This document shows, piece by piece, positions 46,052 through 55,249 of a stretch of DNA of 64,000 nt. The notes beneath the pieces were generated by a model, which was not told the DNA's origin, searched no databases, and saw only the letters and a list, made by a program, of their open reading frames with translations. How positions within the stretch are numbered: position 1 is the stretch's first letter; each line of letters starts with the position of its first letter. The stretch is from an uncultured Pseudomonadota bacterium. Its GTDB lineage: Bacteria > Myxococcota_A > UBA796 > GCA-2862545. Made by a program: the position numbers and the translations under genes. Location: contig CAJXTB010000001.1 in NCBI GenBank assembly GCA_913061235.1, positions 434,001 through 498,000 on the forward strand, in the 5' to 3' direction.

Positions 46052-46753
46052 CTACGCGCGGATCCGACTGCGAATCCAAACGAACGCAACCAGTACTGCA
46101 GCCACACCCACGCCAGCAAAGCCATGGGCAAAGACGCGGTGCTCAAAGGTGGTCAGCGGACACGTAGCGACCTGTACAACAAAGGCGATAGCGCCAGCCG
46201 AGCCGGCAGCGCTGAGTAATGACCAGCGACGAAGCAGACCGTGCCGCTCAAGGACGATGAACGGAAGCGTCGCCAGCAACGCGATGAAAGCGCTGCGGGC
46301 CATACAACCCAGATGGATAGGCATGGCCTCCCAAAAGCCCATACCGGTCATGCCAGGCCAAAAGTTGGGCAGTGCCACAACCGCGGGAACAATGAGCAGC
46401 CACGGCGACAGACGGGCCAAGGCAGTGGTGGCTGTACCCGACGACTTCAGTGATAGCGCACTGCCGATGCCGCCCAGAACTCCGATGACCAGCAGTGGCC
46501 CAAGAACGAGCAGCCAGTCGCCTCTGGGTGTCTGAAGCCCAATACCAACGGCCGCAACAACGACCTGAAAGGCAATCGCCAGTCCAACACGCATGCCCGA
46601 AGGCAGCTCGCGCAATTTCTCAATGGGCCCAGACGGGGCATCGACCGTTTCTGCAGCGATGACGGCGAACAGGGCGTCCATTTGACCCACGTCGAGAGAC
46701 GGAAGCTCAGGCGCACGTTCGGGGCGGACGGGGTCGGACGGTTCTGTGTTCAC
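46052..46753 (-). CDS. Six-helix membrane protein, probable NrsF-like anti-sigma factor
   Basis: 233 residues from a GTG at 46753 with GGGAGGG upstream. A soluble N-terminus of ~55 residues is followed by six hydrophobic segments and a CPLTTFEHRVFAHG motif. The fold and Cys/His motif resemble the NrsF/DUF1109 class of membrane anti-sigma factors. The start overlaps the sigma-factor stop (GTGA), the usual layout of a sigma/anti-sigma pair. It probably holds the sigma factor at the membrane until an unknown signal arrives. Confidence 0.65.
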   Translation of the reverse strand: MNTEPSDPVRPERAPELPSLDVGQMDALFAVIAAETVDAPSGPIEKLRELPSGMRVGLAIAFQVVVAAVGIGLQTPRGDWLLVLGPLLVIGVLGGIGSALSLKSSGTATTALARLSPWLLIVPAVVALPNFWPGMTGMGFWEAMPIHLGCMARSAFIALLATLPFIVLERHGLLRRWSLLSAAGSAGAIAFVVQVATCPLTTFEHRVFAHGFAGVGVAAVLVAFVWIRSRIRA

Positions 46754-47283
46754 AGGGTCCCTCCCAAGTTTTCCCGTAGTCGTTTGTACCCGCGGTGTGC
46801 GCGTACTTTAACCGCAGACAAGGACGCGCCAACCACGCTGGATATTTCCGAGAAGGACAGGCCTTCGAACCAGTGCAGGACAATGACCTCCCGCTGCGCA
46901 TCCGGAAGTAGGTCCAAGGAACGACGCACCAACCGATCTTCCGGTGAGGACACAGACGGAGCAACAGAGGCTGTTGAACGCTCCAACGGGTCGACCAACA
47001 CTTCAGGGCGACGACTCGACTTGCGGGCCGCCTCGCGCACCAAGTTGGCGGCAATCGTGAAAATCCAAGGCCGCAGCGGGCGCGACAAGTCGAAGTCGTT
47101 GCGGGCTCGGTGCAAGTGTAGGAAGGTCTGCTGGGTCAGGTCGTCGGTCAGATGCCGATTTCCACGCGTCCGACGCAAGATGAAACGGTGCACCCGTGGC
47201 GCATACTCGGTGAAGATGGCCTCAAATGCCGCCTTGTCACCGGTCTGCACATACAGCCGCATCCATTCCTTCTCATTGCTCAC
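46750..47283 (-). CDS. ECF-type RNA polymerase sigma factor
   Basis: 177 residues from the GTG at 47283, chosen because GGAG lies five bases upstream and the coding character starts there; the frame runs open to 47382. Region 2 (FTEYAPRVHRFILRRTRGNRHLTDDLTQQTF, residues ~20-50, quoted in part) and region 4 (LPDAQREVIVLHWFEGLSFSEIS, ~120-160) are both present. It directs RNA polymerase to a stress or surface regulon. Its partner anti-sigma follows with a four-base overlap. The pair sits inside the MoxR/DUF5682 cassette, 100 bases downstream of DUF5682. Confidence 0.92.
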   Translation of the reverse strand: MSNEKEWMRLYVQTGDKAAFEAIFTEYAPRVHRFILRRTRGNRHLTDDLTQQTFLHLHRARNDFDLSRPLRPWIFTIAANLVREAARKSSRRPEVLVDPLERSTASVAPSVSSPEDRLVRRSLDLLPDAQREVIVLHWFEGLSFSEISSVVGASLSAVKVRAHRGYKRLRENLGGTL

Positions 47284-47382
47284 CGAGACTCCACTCCATG
47301 CGGCGGCGCGAGGGTATCGCAGAGAGAGCAGTGCTGGTGGATTGTTGACGACGGCGGCTCCGGATTCTGCAAACCCGTACAA

Positions 47383-49584
47383 CTATTCGCGGTCATTGGT
47401 TACCACTGCATCTGGCTCTGATTCAGACCCGGCCGGCCCAATCCAGCCAATTAGCCCCATCCGAACTGTCCTATCTCTCCGAGAGTTGTCAACAACAGGC
47501 GCGATTGTGGCAGATGACGTGGTCAGCGCTGCGGCCAGACGACCGCGAACATCCGATGAAAAGGCTGCGAAGCATCGGCGCAGAGCTGGAAGTACCGTCT
47601 GGAAAGCGGGCTCAGGCAGACCCGTGAGCCAAGTATCGATGCGCTTGTAGATGTCCGGACGCAACACCAAGACGTAGCCGCTACCGGTCAAAAAGCCTTG
47701 TAGCCACGCAGCTGCCAGGTCTGGTTCCGGGACGCTCAAGGCACGCCCTAACAACGTGGGTAGGTCCACCTCCTGCCCCGCATCGAACAACCACCGCGCC
47801 GCCTGACCGCGGATTCGTGGATGGCATGCGCTCCCCAGAACCAACCACAAGGTTCGTCGCCACAGGGTGGTCAGCTCACCGTCAGCCAGCGTGCGTATGG
47901 CTCGCTCTGCATCTGACAGTGCCTCGGCAATTCGCTCAGCGGCGTCGGCGTCCACACCGACCCCAACGGTCGGCAGGCCCGCCAGTCCACGCTGGCACAG
48001 TCGAACGGCAATGCCGGCAATACCGCTCTCCGACCCACGAACCCGGCCATAGACAGCAGCACGCGCCAAGCCAGGCGATGCGGTCAACAGGACCATCGGG
48101 TCTGCGGTGCGCGCCGCAACAACATCCAGCGCATCGAGCAGCTCCGGCAAGGCGCCCGCCAATCCAGCGAGCAGCGCACTCTCCACATCCGCCACCGATG
48201 CCGTCAAGTGCCCTCGAAGTGCCGCTCGGGCCACAAGCGTACTGTGAGCGGCCTGTTCTGCGGTCACTCCCCACGGGCTCGCTGCGACCAACGCCCGTTC
48301 ACAGCTTGGCGTCCAGGCAGTCGTCCACGCTTCGCGAAACGTACCCAGGGCACCTTCTGGCGACGGACTCCGGGTGCCCCACCGCACACCAAGAATGACC
48401 AGCTGATGGAGGAGCTGACTCTTCTGTAGACCGCGGGGCTGGCGTAGGTCCAGCTCGACGGTCTTTGCCGTGGGCGATGTGGAGAGCCGCAGCCTTCGTT
48501 GTTCGGCGCGCACAGCCACCACAAGCGGCACTGCGGGCGCATCCCTGGGCACTTGCCCAATCGCGTCCCCCAGGCGAACGCGGTCGGCTACAATCGCAGT
48601 GGCGTCGTGGCCAAAGACCGCTCGAACAGCGTCATCGAGGTCGTCCCGCGAAGGTCGCGAACGCTCACGCAGCTCGCACAGCTGCTGAGCCAGCTGCACC
48701 GCATCCACGCACTGTGCGGCACTCGCCTGCTGGCCCGCATCTCGCAGCGCACTCGCCCACGTAGACACCCAGCGCGCCTCACGGTCTGTCACACCGCCCG
48801 CAATGACCGCAGACCAGCCCGGCGACGCGACCCCTGCCCCGTACCCACTCGTCGAACACAGCAGCTCGGCCGACCATGGAATCCACGCAGCGTCCACGCG
48901 AACCCGAGCCCGCCCTCGAAGCAGTGCCTTGTCCTCCCCCACGCCGCCCAGGCTCAACAGCGCGGGCACATGCCACGCACCACACACCACAGCAATGCGT
49001 TGGTTGCCAGCGTTGACCGCTTTCCGCAGAACTTGGCGCATAGCCGCTTCTCGTACCGCATCGACGGGATCAGAGGAGCGGATACCAAACCGCCCTTCCT
49101 GTCGCTCCCGAACCGCAGTCATGGCCTGCACGACCGCCGCAAAGACATCCATTCCGTGCGACTCGACCATCCCGTCCCACCACGCGGACACGCTGTCGAA
49201 GCCACCTAGACTCGCCAACGTTCCCAAGTCAGCATCCCGACGCTCGGAGTGCGGGCAGTCCATCGCGAGACGCTGTCCAATGGACAGATCCATAAAGTGC
49301 GTCGGGACGCCATTGTGAGCCGCCCACAACAGCGCAGTCCACTCGGGCGACCATGACGCAAACGGGTAGGTCACCGACCGGTCGGGCTCGCCGCGAACGT
49401 ACACAGACAGGGCCACCGGAGGGTTCAGGTCTGCCCGCCCAACAAACGCCAGCAGGGACTCGGCCTCTGGAGGCCCCTCGACCAACACGCAGTCCGGCGC
49501 GTACGCCTGTAGGCCCTCTGTCAACGCGCAGACCGTACCCGCCCCGTGATGCCGGATAGGAAACCAGCGAACGGCCTCGGTCAC
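47383..49584 (-). CDS. DUF5682-family protein
   Basis: 733 residues. The N-terminus carries the DUF5682 hallmarks: RWFPIRHHGAG (7-16), VLVEGPPEAE (33-42) and YPFASWSPEWTALLWAA (73 on), plus AVVCGAWHVPAL near 210, reminiscent of TraB/EreA/ChaN-like folds. The C-terminal half is helical, repeat-like and Ala/Leu-rich. Function is unknown; the family is found next to MoxR ATPases and VWA proteins in predicted NTP-dependent conflict systems. Its ATG overlaps the MoxR stop (ATGA), so the two are coupled. Confidence 0.88.
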   Translation of the reverse strand: MTEAVRWFPIRHHGAGTVCALTEGLQAYAPDCVLVEGPPEAESLLAFVGRADLNPPVALSVYVRGEPDRSVTYPFASWSPEWTALLWAAHNGVPTHFMDLSIGQRLAMDCPHSERRDADLGTLASLGGFDSVSAWWDGMVESHGMDVFAAVVQAMTAVRERQEGRFGIRSSDPVDAVREAAMRQVLRKAVNAGNQRIAVVCGAWHVPALLSLGGVGEDKALLRGRARVRVDAAWIPWSAELLCSTSGYGAGVASPGWSAVIAGGVTDREARWVSTWASALRDAGQQASAAQCVDAVQLAQQLCELRERSRPSRDDLDDAVRAVFGHDATAIVADRVRLGDAIGQVPRDAPAVPLVVAVRAEQRRLRLSTSPTAKTVELDLRQPRGLQKSQLLHQLVILGVRWGTRSPSPEGALGTFREAWTTAWTPSCERALVAASPWGVTAEQAAHSTLVARAALRGHLTASVADVESALLAGLAGALPELLDALDVVAARTADPMVLLTASPGLARAAVYGRVRGSESGIAGIAVRLCQRGLAGLPTVGVGVDADAAERIAEALSDAERAIRTLADGELTTLWRRTLWLVLGSACHPRIRGQAARWLFDAGQEVDLPTLLGRALSVPEPDLAAAWLQGFLTGSGYVLVLRPDIYKRIDTWLTGLPEPAFQTVLPALRRCFAAFSSDVRGRLAAALTTSSATIAPVVDNSRRDRTVRMGLIGWIGPAGSESEPDAVVTNDRE

Positions 49585-50651
49585 AAGCGCGCTCGCAGCG
49601 CCCGTGCCCAGTCCTCCCAGTCAGGGCGATTGTCTAGGACGGCGAGGACGTATTCACGAACGGCGGTCGAATCCCGCTCATCTTGAATAGCCACGCCTAG
49701 CAAGCCATCCGCAAGGTGGTCCGCCGAGAGTTCACCGCCACCGTAGTAGGCGGCCCGCGTCCATCCTTGGGACAGCACGCCAATGGCTTCCGCTGTAGAG
49801 AGCGTGCCGCTCGGCTGCTTGAGGCTCAGCGTGCCGTCTTCGGTAATGCCCGCTCGGAGTTCCCGAAAGACGGTCACCAATCGATGAATCGCTTGGGCTG
49901 GTGGAACCTCTCCAGGAAGCGAGAGTCCCTTACCCAGAGCGAGCAGTCGTGTGCGCACGATCTCGACTTCAAGCGCAATGGTCGCTGGTGCCGGCAACTC
50001 TACAACCGCAAACCGACGCCGCAGGGCGCTCGACAGCTCGTTGACACCGCGGTCACGACGATTCGCTGTGGCAATGAGGTTGAAGCCACGCTGCGCCTGA
50101 ACCTCAATGCCCAGCTCCGGCACTGGAACGGCCTTCTCGGACAGGGTTCCAAGGAGAGCGTCCTGAACTTCCGGACTGACCCGCGTGAGCTCTTCGACAC
50201 GCGCAATACCGCCAGTGCGCATGGCCACAAGAATGGGGCTCTCGACCATCGCCTCGCGAGACGGGCCCTCGGACAGGAGCTTGGCGTAGTTCCACCCGTA
50301 GCGAAACGCGGACTCATCTGTGCCGGCGGTTCCCTGGACCAGCAAGGTGGAGTCGCCACAGATCGCCGCCGCGAGGTGCTCACTAAGCCAAGACTTACCG
50401 GTTCCTGGGTCTCCTTGCAGGAGCAGCGCACGGTCCGTCGCCAACGTAGCGATCGCCACCTCAACGCGGCGAACGTCTCCGATGTACTTGGGCTCAACTA
50501 CGGTTCCGTCCGCAAGCTCGCCTCCCATGATGAAGGTGCGCACTGCGCTAGGCGTCAGCGACCATCCGTACGGTCGCGGCCCTGGAACCTCTGCGAGAGT
50601 CGCCAACTCATCCGCGCACGCCTCTTCGGCATGACGACGGAGAACGCTCAC
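49581..50651 (-). CDS. MoxR-family AAA+ ATPase
   Basis: 356 residues. Walker A is GDPGTGKS (80-87), Walker B/sensor region GIARVEELTR (148-157), sensor 1 LIATANRRD and an arginine-finger stretch LSSALRRRFAVVELP. MoxR ATPases act as chaperones that load or activate VWA partners. Start and stop both overlap neighbours by four bases (the 150-residue membrane protein upstream and DUF5682 downstream), so this is the centre of a tight operon. Confidence 0.93.
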   Translation of the reverse strand: MSVLRRHAEEACADELATLAEVPGPRPYGWSLTPSAVRTFIMGGELADGTVVEPKYIGDVRRVEVAIATLATDRALLLQGDPGTGKSWLSEHLAAAICGDSTLLVQGTAGTDESAFRYGWNYAKLLSEGPSREAMVESPILVAMRTGGIARVEELTRVSPEVQDALLGTLSEKAVPVPELGIEVQAQRGFNLIATANRRDRGVNELSSALRRRFAVVELPAPATIALEVEIVRTRLLALGKGLSLPGEVPPAQAIHRLVTVFRELRAGITEDGTLSLKQPSGTLSTAEAIGVLSQGWTRAAYYGGGELSADHLADGLLGVAIQDERDSTAVREYVLAVLDNRPDWEDWARALRARL

Positions 50652-51100
50652 TCTGCGTCAGCCTCACCAAGTGCGGCCATCTCTGGTGCCCACCATGCGT
50701 CAAAGCACCGTGTGGTGCACTGGCTCGTGACGGTCACCTGACACTGCGCTTCAATGGCCGGACGGGCTTCAGCGACGATGGCCTGAACCTGTGCCGGGGT
50801 CAGCGACTCATCTTTTCCAGCGTCTTTGCCGACGGTTGCCGTGGAGCCCAAGACACAGGCGTCGTACGCGGTGGTGACTTCGGCGGAGGACATTGTGCAA
50901 TCGCTGGAGCAGCTGTTCCACTGCACGACCGACGGCCCAAGGCAAAGAATTGGGCTCGACACCAGCAAAAGAGTCCCCGGAACCAAGAACCAAATTGGCT
51001 TTACGGCGGTGGGGATAATGGTGCGATGGCCGGACAACCACGCGAGCATCAGCAGAAAGACTGCTGTCGAACAAGCGAGGATTGCGAGGATTGCGAACAT
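50648..51100 (-). CDS. Small cysteine-rich membrane protein in the MoxR operon
   Basis: 150 residues with two N-terminal transmembrane helices (FAILAILACSTAVFLLMLAW and IWFLVPGTLLLVSSPILCLG) and a C-terminal extracytoplasmic domain of ~95 residues. That domain has six cysteines at CSSDC, DACV, AQC, SQC and TRC, probably disulfide-bonded. No family is recognised. It overlaps the MoxR start by four bases, implying coexpression. A membrane component is not a usual part of this cassette, so it may tether the complex to the envelope. Confidence 0.75.
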   Translation of the reverse strand: MFAILAILACSTAVFLLMLAWLSGHRTIIPTAVKPIWFLVPGTLLLVSSPILCLGPSVVQWNSCSSDCTMSSAEVTTAYDACVLGSTATVGKDAGKDESLTPAQVQAIVAEARPAIEAQCQVTVTSQCTTRCFDAWWAPEMAALGEADAE

Positions 51101-51185
51101 TCAGCGGCTCCGGCGCGGGAGAATACGTGTTGAAACGTTGAGAGGGAAGCGACCACCCGTAGTTCGGCACACGACGCGCTGCGCA

Positions 51186-53537
51186 CTAGCCCAAGTTTGC
51201 CAATGTCGCACTACGGGGTGACCCCGGAAAACTTATCAATCGCTCTCTCACCCCCATCCACTCTGCGGCATCACGAAGCGAGCCAATCAAATGTTGTGTG
51301 ATGGGATCGGTGGCGCGCGGCAGGTCGAGCGGCGTCGTGACCGCTTCCGATCGGTCGAGTGGGACCGCCCGACAAGCGACAAAAAGCGTGTCCGACCAGC
51401 CAGCAGAGGACCTGCCCACACCCATGGACACAAAACGGGCGTGTTGCTCCAGTCCATCCCGCCACGCTTGAGTCACCTCATCACCCCAAGGTTGAGGAAA
51501 TGACGTCACAATCGCCGGAAGAACATCGCCCACACGCCGCTCACAGGCCCAATCAAACCACCGCATTCGTTCCGACGGCTCGACCAAGCGCAACAATGCG
51601 GTCACTGACGCGCGGGGCAGACCGAAGGTCTTGTCGAGTGCCGTCCAGCGAGCAGCCATCTCACGATCTGCGAACCGCACAATGGCCAGCCCGAGTGCGT
51701 GCCCTACAACATCATCAACGTGATCCCAGTCCACTTGTCCCGACCAACTCGAAGGGGGAACACAGGCGACCGTCTGCATCCAGACACGCTCGCGTGCGCT
51801 GACCGTCGACAAATCCGGGCCGAGACCATCCCGCAGAGCCGCATCGTCGAGTGTTGTGGGTACCTGTCGCGCTCGATGTTGTTCACGCAAGGGCCACCAC
51901 GTCTCGGCGCGCTGTGTCATTCGCGCCACAAAGTCCGGACACCTCTCCTGCGCAAGAAGTGCCGCCGCACGTCGCCGGACCGTCTTTGATGAGTCGTCTA
52001 GCAGACCGTCTAGGAAACCCTCGTTTACGACGCTTTCATGGATCGCGAGTACGTCCAGCAGCGCCAATCGGTCCGCCGCCCGCGACACGTCGCCCCAGCG
52101 CTGTTGCACCTCCAACAACGCGGTCCGAGGTCGCTGACGACACTCAGAGTGCACGCAGGACACGCGCAGCTCTTCACGATCCCAGCCAACGTCGATGGGC
52201 AGGTCCGCCGCCCATCGCCAACGATCGTCCAGCGCAGCCACTTGGCGCGCATGCGGACCGAGGACTGGCTCAACGTCCTGCCATTGCGAGGCGGGCGCCC
52301 CCAACAACCGCGTGAGCAGACTGCCGTCAGGACGCTCCTTCATGGCCACGATACTTGCGACCACCATTTCTAGCGCCTTGGGATGACGCTGAAGAACCCC
52401 ATCAAAGACCCGGACCGCAGAGGCCGACATCACGGGCGTCGTATCGTGCGAGACGGCCGGGAGTGGAACGCGCACCCTCGGTGGGTTCGCCCGCCGCTCA
52501 ATCCGACGAATCCCCGCTTCTAGAAGACGTGCCATTCGGCCACCAACCAGAAGCTCGCGGGTGAGAGCGTCTTGCGCGCGAGGGGGGCCGTCCGTCCGCT
52601 CCACAGCGTCGATCGGCACAAAGCGCTCCCCCACCACGACTCCGGCAATCGCAACCGCGTGACCTGTCCACCATCCGCCCACGACAACCGGTCCTCCGAC
52701 GGATGCGGCGACGGCGTCCCACGGAAGGCCAACGGTCGGCAGGGCGTCCGTGTCGTCGGCTACCCAAGCCCGCCCCTCATGAACCACAACGCGAACATCA
52801 CAAATCGCGAGGGGGATCTGAGCGGTCAGCGGCGCCCTCGCGTAGTGAAGAGCCAGGTGTTCACGAACGTCGCCCAGTGACAGTGCACCGTCTGGCCGCC
52901 ACTCTCCCGTGGTCTCAGCGTCAACAATCCGGGCTCGAATGGCTCCACGTCCTGGCCAAAATGCGAGCTCTGCGAACAGCTCGGCCCCCGGAGCCAGGGT
53001 CGCTGGCGGTGCCGTCCCAAATTGATGCTCCACGACCATCGCCGGTCGCGGTCCCATCAAGGCGGTCCGGCGAGTGGACAAGCCGCGGTCGTCTTCTGTG
53101 AGGTGCTGGCCAATGACCGACCACAATCCAGGGACGCGGTCTCCGAGCGCCAAGACCGTCTGCTTTCGCACGACCACGCCGCTGCGTACCAACAGGCCGT
53201 GCTGAACGTCCACGTGAAGGTGGTCCCACCGCGTCCAGGCCTTCGTCGCAATGGCCAACCGACCCAGCTCACCCACAACAACCGATGGCCAACCAGGCCC
53301 GTCGCCAATCCGTTCACCGATAAATTGCAGCCATCGCGCAAGCCCAGGAAGCTGGGCGTCATGGAGTCGGGCGACGCGCTCCGTCAGACCCGCCTCACTC
53401 TCCTCCAGACGGGCAATGCCGTCTCGAACCGTGCTTTCCAGCCATCCCCACAAAGCCTCAGCGCCATCACGCATCCGGCTCAGACGCTCGTCAGACACAA
53501 GGCTCGGCGCAGCGGACGTTTGACCAGCGCGCGGCAT
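51186..53537 (-). CDS. SWIM-associated region fused to DUF5691-like HEAT region
   Basis: 783 residues from the ATG at 53537, which has GGAGAGG just upstream; an ATG at 53549 is possible. The N-terminal ~350 residues resemble the part of SWIM zinc-finger cassette proteins that follows the finger: WGWLESTVRDGIARLEE, DAQLPGLARWLQFIG and WPSVVVGELGRLAI. No CxC...CxH SWIM finger is present. The C-terminal half resembles DUF5691, with helical HEAT-like units such as DDSSKTVRRRAAALLAQE. In actinobacterial relatives these are usually two genes. It is the first gene of the leftward MoxR/DUF5682 operon; the family calls are from memory of conserved phrases. Confidence 0.7.
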   Translation of the reverse strand: MPRAGQTSAAPSLVSDERLSRMRDGAEALWGWLESTVRDGIARLEESEAGLTERVARLHDAQLPGLARWLQFIGERIGDGPGWPSVVVGELGRLAIATKAWTRWDHLHVDVQHGLLVRSGVVVRKQTVLALGDRVPGLWSVIGQHLTEDDRGLSTRRTALMGPRPAMVVEHQFGTAPPATLAPGAELFAELAFWPGRGAIRARIVDAETTGEWRPDGALSLGDVREHLALHYARAPLTAQIPLAICDVRVVVHEGRAWVADDTDALPTVGLPWDAVAASVGGPVVVGGWWTGHAVAIAGVVVGERFVPIDAVERTDGPPRAQDALTRELLVGGRMARLLEAGIRRIERRANPPRVRVPLPAVSHDTTPVMSASAVRVFDGVLQRHPKALEMVVASIVAMKERPDGSLLTRLLGAPASQWQDVEPVLGPHARQVAALDDRWRWAADLPIDVGWDREELRVSCVHSECRQRPRTALLEVQQRWGDVSRAADRLALLDVLAIHESVVNEGFLDGLLDDSSKTVRRRAAALLAQERCPDFVARMTQRAETWWPLREQHRARQVPTTLDDAALRDGLGPDLSTVSARERVWMQTVACVPPSSWSGQVDWDHVDDVVGHALGLAIVRFADREMAARWTALDKTFGLPRASVTALLRLVEPSERMRWFDWACERRVGDVLPAIVTSFPQPWGDEVTQAWRDGLEQHARFVSMGVGRSSAGWSDTLFVACRAVPLDRSEAVTTPLDLPRATDPITQHLIGSLRDAAEWMGVRERLISFPGSPRSATLANLG

Positions 53538-53612
53538 GAACCTCTCCATTGGCGAGTTTGTGGACCAGCGACTATCTTGCCAGCCGACTTAAGAGACTTG
53601 GACAGATCCACT

Positions 53613-54641
53613 ATGCGGACCCTCCTCCCTAGCCTATTGGCACTGACCTTCGCATGCAGCGAGACCGGCATCACCCGGCAAGAGACGGTCAACGTCTTCT
53701 TTCAGGAGCCCGCCGAGCGCGTGGATATTCTGATTGTCGTTGATAACTCGGGTTCAATGGCGCCCTACCAGCGAAGCCTGGGCGACAACTTCAACGCTTT
53801 CATTCAGTTCTTCATTGATGCCAATGTCGACTACCACATCGCCGTCACAACTACGACGATTCAAAAGCCTGAATACACCGACCAAATTCCGCAGTGCACC
53901 CAAGCGCTAATCAATGAGATTCCGAACGCCGGGTACATTGTGAACGGCACGGTCATCACGTCGAACACACCCGACGCCGACCTGGTCTTCCGCGACCTCG
54001 TCAACGTTGGCGTCTGCGGCGCGGGCTTTGAGATGGGCCTCGAAGCGGCACGTCTCGCCTTCACTCCTGAACTGCTGACCACCGTCAACGCCGGGTTCAT
54101 CCGCGAGCAGGCAGAGCTCAGCGTCATCTTTGTCAGTGACGAAGAAGACGTCTCTCCCTTCCCAGTCAACGAGTACATCAACGACCTACGGGATGTAAAG
54201 GGACAGCGCAGCCGCGAGGCCATCAACGCCTCATCGCTCACCGTTATCGACCCCGCTGCCTGCCTAAACGCCGCCGGTTCATCGCCCGGCGCCAGGTACG
54301 TAGACGTCACCGCGCAGACCAATGGCGTGTCTCGAGATCTGTGCGACCAGAACTTCGAGTCCATCGTGACCGACTTGTCTCTGAACTCTTCTCGGCTTCG
54401 AGACACCTATTTCTTGGCACGAGCGCCCGACCTCAACACACTGTCCGTTGGTGTCGAGAGCGACATCATCCCGTGTGACAGCGGCGAGTGGACGTTCGAG
54501 TTCATCAACGAAGGCGGGGAAGACTTGCCAGCTATCGTCTTCGCACGCGACGCCCTGCCGCCTATCGGTTCGCAGATCACCGTCCGCTACAACAATGGCA
54601 GTGGCATGGAAGAAGGCTTCTGTGGCGGAGGTGCCGAATGA
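53613..54641 (+). CDS. VWA-domain lipoprotein
   Basis: 342 residues from the ATG at 53613; the open frame to 53022 is antisense to the previous gene. The lipobox is LTFAC (Cys15). A VWA domain begins at ~35, with the MIDAS motif DNSGS (44-48) and the later SDEEDVSPF acidic loop, and a beta-rich C-terminal domain follows. Surface lipoproteins of this type are common in Myxococcota and probably bind proteins or metal outside the cell. The stop overlaps the next start (ATGATG), giving a two-gene unit. It is divergent from the MoxR cassette, with 75 bases between the start codons. Confidence 0.88.
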   Translation: MRTLLPSLLALTFACSETGITRQETVNVFFQEPAERVDILIVVDNSGSMAPYQRSLGDNFNAFIQFFIDANVDYHIAVTTTTIQKPEYTDQIPQCTQALINEIPNAGYIVNGTVITSNTPDADLVFRDLVNVGVCGAGFEMGLEAARLAFTPELLTTVNAGFIREQAELSVIFVSDEEDVSPFPVNEYINDLRDVKGQRSREAINASSLTVIDPAACLNAAGSSPGARYVDVTAQTNGVSRDLCDQNFESIVTDLSLNSSRLRDTYFLARAPDLNTLSVGVESDIIPCDSGEWTFEFINEGGEDLPAIVFARDALPPIGSQITVRYNNGSGMEEGFCGGGAE

Positions 54642-55231
54642 TGCGTTCCCTACTCTTCGCGTCGACAACACTGCTGCTTAGCTGCACAGGAAGCAGCAAC
54701 CTGCGCTGTATCGACAACGGCGACTGCGACGGCATTGCCGTGTGTAACGAAGTCGGTCTGTGCCAAGCGGTCGAGTGCACCCAGCCCGACCAGTGCAACC
54801 TTGGCTTCACCTGCGATGACGCCAATACCTGCGTTGTCGGCTGTGCCGGTGACGGCGACTGCCTCGCTGGCGAGACCTGTGGCGCGACCAACCAGTGTGA
54901 GCCCTACGGCTGCCGCAGCACCACTCTCGATTGCACCTACGGCGAACGCTGCGATGTTGGCAGTGGCCAGTGCGTGCAAGACCCCGCTCCACACTGCCAA
55001 GCCGAGTGCACCGTAGACGCCTTCGGTGACTCGTGCGCCGCCCAGTCGCCCGGTGCGGTGTGCGCGTGTTTCGAAGCCGACGCCTTTGGTTGCACCGAGA
55101 GCGCCTGTCTGGTTGAGTGCAATCCGGCGTCTGCCGATGCCTGTCCGCGCGGTTATCAGTGCGCTCAAGTGTTCGAAGCCAACACCAGCAGCTACTGCTT
55201 TGCAGACTGTCCGACTCTCTCGCAGTTCTAG
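54638..55231 (+). CDS. Cysteine-rich lipoprotein
   Basis: 197 residues from the ATG at 54638, overlapping the VWA lipoprotein stop. The lipobox is LLLSC. The mature protein has more than 20 cysteines in repeated patterns such as CxxxGDCxxxxxC and CxxPDQCxxGFTC, like the small Cys-rich modules of myxobacterial surface proteins. It is probably disulfide-linked and extracellular. The function is unknown. Coupling to the VWA lipoprotein suggests a shared surface complex. Confidence 0.85.
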   Translation: MMRSLLFASTTLLLSCTGSSNLRCIDNGDCDGIAVCNEVGLCQAVECTQPDQCNLGFTCDDANTCVVGCAGDGDCLAGETCGATNQCEPYGCRSTTLDCTYGERCDVGSGQCVQDPAPHCQAECTVDAFGDSCAAQSPGAVCACFEADAFGCTESACLVECNPASADACPRGYQCAQVFEANTSSYCFADCPTLSQF

Positions 55232-55249
55232 ACTCTCGCAACGGGCCCC

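Noticed and set aside
47284-47382. N-terminal extension of the ECF sigma factor
   Set aside because: Residues before the GTG at 47283 lack sigma-factor character, and GGAG marks that GTG.
49716-50741. Rightward 341-codon open frame
   Set aside because: Antisense to the MoxR ATPase gene, whose Walker motifs are intact.
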